From: JAAYKM01 sp964408155
GTDB lineage: Bacteria; Desulfobacterota; Syntrophia; Syntrophales; JAAYKM01
Length of the DNA stretch: 9,069 nt
Reading direction: 5' to 3'
Assembly (NCBI GenBank): GCA_964408155.1
Contig: CAYOYJ010000102.1
Coordinates: forward strand, 1-9,069
In this document: in pieces, positions 6,643-9,069 of the stretch
How positions within the stretch are numbered: position 1 is the stretch's first letter
How the letters are laid out: the number at the start of each line of letters is the position of its first letter
Position numbers and translations under genes: made by a program
Notes under the pieces: model-generated
What the model was told of the DNA's origin: nothing
Databases searched by the model: none
What the model saw: only the letters and a program-made list of their open reading frames with translations

Positions 6643-6675
6643 GGGGGGCGGCGTGTTATGGGGATACGATGTGTT

Positions 6676-6703
6676 GTAGGGGCACGGCGCGCCGTGCCCC
6701 TAC
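6676..6703. repeat. perfect 28-bp REP-like palindrome
   Basis: The half-site GTAGGGGCACGGCG (6676-6689) is followed immediately by its exact reverse complement (6690-6703). Its outer 8 bp, GTAGGGGC...GCCCCTAC, equal the ends of the repeat embedded in the RAYT genes, while the inner part differs. It lies 33 bp after the end of RAYT copy 2. No T-run follows, so a terminator role is possible but unsupported. Confidence 0.88.
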
Positions 6704-6746
6704 GGAACCGATACCGGGGGCAATATTTTTGTGATTAAAATAAATT

Positions 6747-6776
6747 TTACGAAAAGACAAAAAATGCAGATATATT
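6747..6776 (+). promoter_or_regulatory. weak promoter candidate before hsdS
   Basis: TATATT at 6771-6776 matches the -10 consensus at 5 of 6 positions. TTACGA at 6747-6752 is a poor -35 (3 of 6) with an 18-nt spacer. It lies in an A+T-rich tract after the REP palindrome and could give hsdS its own transcript. Confidence 0.25.
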
Positions 6777-6799
6777 TCAAAAATATGAGAGAAATCAGA

Positions 6800-6819
6800 C
6801 GTGTTGTACATCCAACACG
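6800..6819. repeat. 7-bp inverted repeat upstream of hsdS
   Basis: CGTGTTG (6800-6806) and CAACACG (6813-6819) are perfect reverse complements separated by 6 nt. It lies about 25 bp downstream of the weak -10 and 60 bp before hsdS, and could be an operator or a leader hairpin. Confidence 0.5.
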
Positions 6820-6849
6820 AAAAAACCTTCGATAGAAAAAACAATGGTG

Positions 6850-6885
6850 ACGATCAAGAAGAACTTCGAGGACCTACGGGCATGA
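6850..6885 (+). pseudogene. relic of an hsdM 3' end (last 12 codons) before hsdS
   Basis: The reading ACG ATC AAG AAG AAC TTC, and so on to TGA at 6883-6885, encodes TIKKNFEDLRA-stop. The intact hsdM ends TIKKNFEELGI-stop at 4416-4451. Both stretches are 36 nt with no gap; 29 of 36 bases and 8 of 11 residues agree, and most differences fall at third codon positions. The relic stop overlaps the hsdS ATG as ATGA, the usual hsdM-hsdS arrangement. An ATG at 6844 opens a 13-codon frame (MVTIKKNF...) that could still be translated and coupled to hsdS, but it has no clear RBS. Confidence 0.85.
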
Positions 6886-8024
6886 GTTGGGAAATCAAGA
6901 AACTCGAAACCATAGCAGACTTCTGCCTTGGAAAAATGCTCGACCAGAAAAAGAACCGTGGTGAGCACTTGTCTTATCTTGCAAATATAAACGTCCGCTG
7001 GGGTGAATTTGATTTGGCCGATCTCCGAGAAATGCGTTTTGAGCAACACGAGTTAGATCGTTATGGTTTGAAATATGGAGATATTGTAATGTGCGAAGGC
7101 GGTGAACCTGGTCGATGTGCAATTTGGAAGGACCAACGTTCTTGCATGATGATCCAGAAAGCACTTCACCGGATTCGTCCCCACAATTGTTTAAAACCAG
7201 AGTTTCTCTACTATTTCTTCCTCCATAAAGGTCGAACTGGTTACTTGTCGCCACTTTTCACCGGAGCTACAATTAAACATCTACCTCGCGAAAAGCTTGC
7301 TCTCGTTGAAGTGCCAATCCCGCCTCAATCTACTCAGGACTACATCGTTTCAGTCCTCTGCGCCTACGACGACCTGATCGAGAACAACCGGCGGCGGATT
7401 CAGTTGCTGGAACAGTCGGCGCGGCTGCTCTACAAGGAATGGTTCGTCCGTTTCCGATTTCCCGGTCACGAACACACCAAAATCATCAACGGCCTACCGG
7501 AAGGGTGGGAGAAGAAGAAAGTTTCGGAACTTATTAAACGTATCCCTGCGGGGAAGTTGTATGAACAAAAGAGCGCATTTGTTGATGGGTTAGTACCTAT
7601 TCTTGATCAAGGTAAAAGTGGATTGATTGGTTTTCATAATGATGACCCTTCGGTGATGGCTACACAAGATGCGCCGGTTATTGTTTTTGCAAACCACACA
7701 TGTTACCAGCGTATTGTTCACTATCCCTTTTCTGCCATACAGAATGTATTGCCTTTTATTCCTACACCAAAACTGGCATGTAATATTTACTGGTTGCATT
7801 ATGCGACTGATGGGCTCGTCAAGCTAAACGCCTATAAGGGGCATTGGCCAGAATTCATGGCGAAAGTAACACTATTGCCTCCGTTTAGGTTATGCAAGCA
7901 ATTTGGTCAGATTGTGAGGGACAATCATCTTATGATGGATCGCTTAGATGATCAAAACAAACGGCTCACCAAAGCCCGCGACCTCCTCCTGCCCAAACTG
8001 ATGAACGGCGAGGTGGCGGCATGA
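6882..8024 (+). CDS. hsdS: type I restriction-modification system specificity subunit HsdS
   Basis: A 380-residue specificity subunit that sets the bipartite DNA target for HsdM (and HsdR if present). Target-recognition domain 1 covers about residues 1-150, ending in EVPIPPQ (143-149). The central conserved spacer helix runs about 160-200 (AYDDLIENNRRRIQLLEQ, LLYKEWFVRFRFPG). Domain 2 begins at LPEGWEKKKV (205) and runs to about 355. A second conserved helix ends with DQNKRLTKARDLLLPKLMNG. The ATG at 6882 (MSWEIKKLETIADF) is preferred because GAGGA at 6868-6872 lies 9 nt upstream and the ATG overlaps the relic hsdM stop. An upstream in-frame TTG at 6801 would add unrelated residues from the leader. 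By eye the recognition domains are clearly more A+T-rich than the conserved helices, as expected if they were exchanged from elsewhere. Confidence 0.94.
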   Translation: MSWEIKKLETIADFCLGKMLDQKKNRGEHLSYLANINVRWGEFDLADLREMRFEQHELDRYGLKYGDIVMCEGGEPGRCAIWKDQRSCMMIQKALHRIRPHNCLKPEFLYYFFLHKGRTGYLSPLFTGATIKHLPREKLALVEVPIPPQSTQDYIVSVLCAYDDLIENNRRRIQLLEQSARLLYKEWFVRFRFPGHEHTKIINGLPEGWEKKKVSELIKRIPAGKLYEQKSAFVDGLVPILDQGKSGLIGFHNDDPSVMATQDAPVIVFANHTCYQRIVHYPFSAIQNVLPFIPTPKLACNIYWLHYATDGLVKLNAYKGHWPEFMAKVTLLPPFRLCKQFGQIVRDNHLMMDRLDDQNKRLTKARDLLLPKLMNGEVAA

Positions 8025-9069
8025 GTGAAGCCACTAAGATCACAAACTGGGTTCAGAAGAAACCCTTGATCGTGATACGCTTCGATGCAGCGTTTTCAGA
8101 GTCTCTGCGCAATTCGCAGCAGGGATTCGAACACCTCACGATAGTAAAGCCCCACTCCGTCCTCCATGCCATCAAGTTGCCAACGCTTTGTTTGCTGGAG
8201 ATACAAGAAGACGATGCAACCACGTGCTATCTGGCCACCGCTACCCGCAAAACAGCCGTTAGCACATTCGATTCTCGCCTGACCATCAAGAAGCTGCGTG
8301 CCCTGCAACCTGATTCACTGCAGGGCTTGGAGACGCTGATAACGGACTCGCGGATGAAGCACTTGCTGGGTGAACGCCTGCCTGCTGAAGGTGGCATTAC
8401 AAACCTCACACCCAAACTCAGTGCTAACTTGGTCGAAATTCTGGCGGCAAATCCTGAGAATCAATCGGCCTTGGACACGGCCCTTACCCTTTTGCCAGGG
8501 TTGAGGCGTGTAACGAATACCTCCTGGGCGCAGGAAGATGCAATTCATTCGGCAATGGCCGCTTTTGGAATTCGGGGGAATGCCATACCGGATCAAGTTG
8601 TCCTGAAAAGGGGCGCATCAACCGGCCTCAGTCGTATCGGAACTCAACTCTATGAGGATAACGTGGTGCATTCAGATGCATCATTACTGCCCGGCTTCGA
8701 AGCGATCTCCGCTGACGTAACAGGGCGGGCTGTTTTTCAGAAGCGCGACGAACGGTTGGTGATTTACACCGCCAACAAACTGCCTTTGGAGCAGATGCTG
8801 GGTGTTGACCTCATCTACATCAACGAAACCCGGGGCAACATCGTTATGCTTCAGTACAAGATGCTTGAAGAAGACAAGCACGACGGTGACAATCGTGATT
8901 GGATATTTCGTCCTGACCAGCAGTTGCTTGATGAAATAGCCCGAATGCGACTTCCCGACTTTGATGGTTCCTTGAGTGACTACAGGCTGAGCAGCAATCC
9001 ATTTTTCTTTAAATTTGTGAAGCGCAAGGTCGTAGAAGACACGCATCAGTCGTTTCTTGTCTCTCTCGA
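8021..9069 (+). CDS. unrecognised protein, possible PD-(D/E)XK nuclease (runs off right edge)
   Basis: The frame is open from ATG 8021 to the window end (349 residues so far, no stop) and begins MSEATKITNWVQKKPLIVIR. It overlaps the hsdS stop by ATGA, and GAGGTGG (8010-8016) serves as RBS, so it belongs to the operon. I do not recognise the N-terminal 200 residues; no signal peptide or membrane segment is seen. From about residue 225 there is a pattern typical of PD-(D/E)XK folds: ADVTGRAVFQKR, then GVDLIYINE with D263, then IVMLQYKML with Q278 and K280. The D-x14-Q-x-K spacing resembles Mrr-like nucleases, where Gln replaces Glu, and matches the D-x14-E-x-K of the DUF1016 protein in the same operon. 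Nuclease function is inferred only. It does not look like HsdR: no helicase Walker motif is seen in the visible part. Confidence 0.75.
   Translation, partial: MSEATKITNWVQKKPLIVIRFDAAFSESLRNSQQGFEHLTIVKPHSVLHAIKLPTLCLLEIQEDDATTCYLATATRKTAVSTFDSRLTIKKLRALQPDSLQGLETLITDSRMKHLLGERLPAEGGITNLTPKLSANLVEILAANPENQSALDTALTLLPGLRRVTNTSWAQEDAIHSAMAAFGIRGNAIPDQVVLKRGASTGLSRIGTQLYEDNVVHSDASLLPGFEAISADVTGRAVFQKRDERLVIYTANKLPLEQMLGVDLIYINETRGNIVMLQYKMLEEDKHDGDNRDWIFRPDQQLLDEIARMRLPDFDGSLSDYRLSSNPFFFKFVKRKVVEDTHQSFLVSL

Larger units (their letters stand above)
6117..6643 (+). pseudogene. RAYT copy 2, broken by a 67-bp deletion and frameshift
   Basis: This copy begins at ATG 6117, overlapping the DUF1016 stop (ATGA), with a good GGAGGA site at 6105-6110. 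The first 9 codons differ from copy 1, then RRSLRLSGYDYAQNGAYFVT onward is nearly identical, with HIH at residues 81-83. After 6427 it lacks the 67 bp equivalent to 4759-4825, which removes the IKIHALPEIIRGFKTF part of the fold and shifts the frame. The original frame then reads nonsense to a stop at 6632. The homologous C-terminal part, with WQRNYYEHIIRN, continues in another frame and ends at TAG 6641-6643. A product from the first frame would keep the HUH motif but lose the nucleophile Tyr, so it should be inactive as a transposase. The deletion begins inside the embedded REP arm. Confidence 0.9.

Noticed and set aside
6801..6881. N-terminal extension of HsdS from a TTG at 6801
   Set aside because: These 27 residues come from the inverted repeat and the out-of-frame hsdM relic, with no RBS. 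The ATG at 6882 has both an RBS and the typical overlap.
1..9069. CRISPR array, rRNA or replication origin
   Set aside because: No regularly spaced repeats, rRNA signature segments or DnaA-box clusters are visible. The only long repeats are the two RAYT copies.

Overview
The window looks like a chromosomal accessory region from an anaerobic bacterium, most likely a deltaproteobacterium (Desulfobacterota). This is an inference from three things: an XRE-cupin regulator paired with an acyl-CoA synthetase gene, a selenocysteine tRNA beside a molybdenum-cofactor gene remnant, and REP-associated tyrosine transposases (RAYTs) inside a type I restriction-modification operon. No 16S or other species marker is present.

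Left part (1-1682). On the minus strand, an XRE-cupin regulator (198-752) is followed after 18 bp by the 5' end of an AMP-binding acyl-CoA synthetase gene that runs off the left edge (1-179). A roughly 310-bp gap holds possible promoters in both directions. Then come two out-of-frame pieces of a moeA gene (about 1063-1556), with the middle of the gene missing. An intact selC gene, tRNA-Sec with anticodon TCA, lies at 1585-1682.

Spacer (1683-2336). About 650 bp holds no gene I can support. It has two inverted repeats and a TTGACA-type promoter candidate pointing into the operon on the right.

Right part (2337-9069). All genes are on the plus strand and nearly contiguous: hsdM (TTG start), RAYT copy 1, a DUF1016/YhcG-type PD-(D/E)XK nuclease, RAYT copy 2 (inactivated by a 67-bp deletion), hsdS, and an unrecognised gene running off the right edge with a D...QxK motif suggestive of another PD-(D/E)XK nuclease. 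Three stop/start junctions are ATGA overlaps (hsdM/RAYT1, DUF1016/RAYT2, hsdS/last gene), so translation is probably coupled. HsdM and HsdS would form a modification methyltransferase. No hsdR is visible; it may lie beyond 9069, or the nuclease genes may stand in for it.

The main structural observation is that hsdS is preceded by a 36-nt relic matching the last 12 codons of hsdM, including the stop. The ATGA overlap of an original hsdM-hsdS pair is kept. The RAYT-DUF1016-RAYT block therefore sits between an intact hsdM and a diverged copy of its own tail. REP-like palindromes with shared GTAGGGGC ends occur inside both RAYT copies and just after copy 2, and the deletion that broke copy 2 begins inside one of them.
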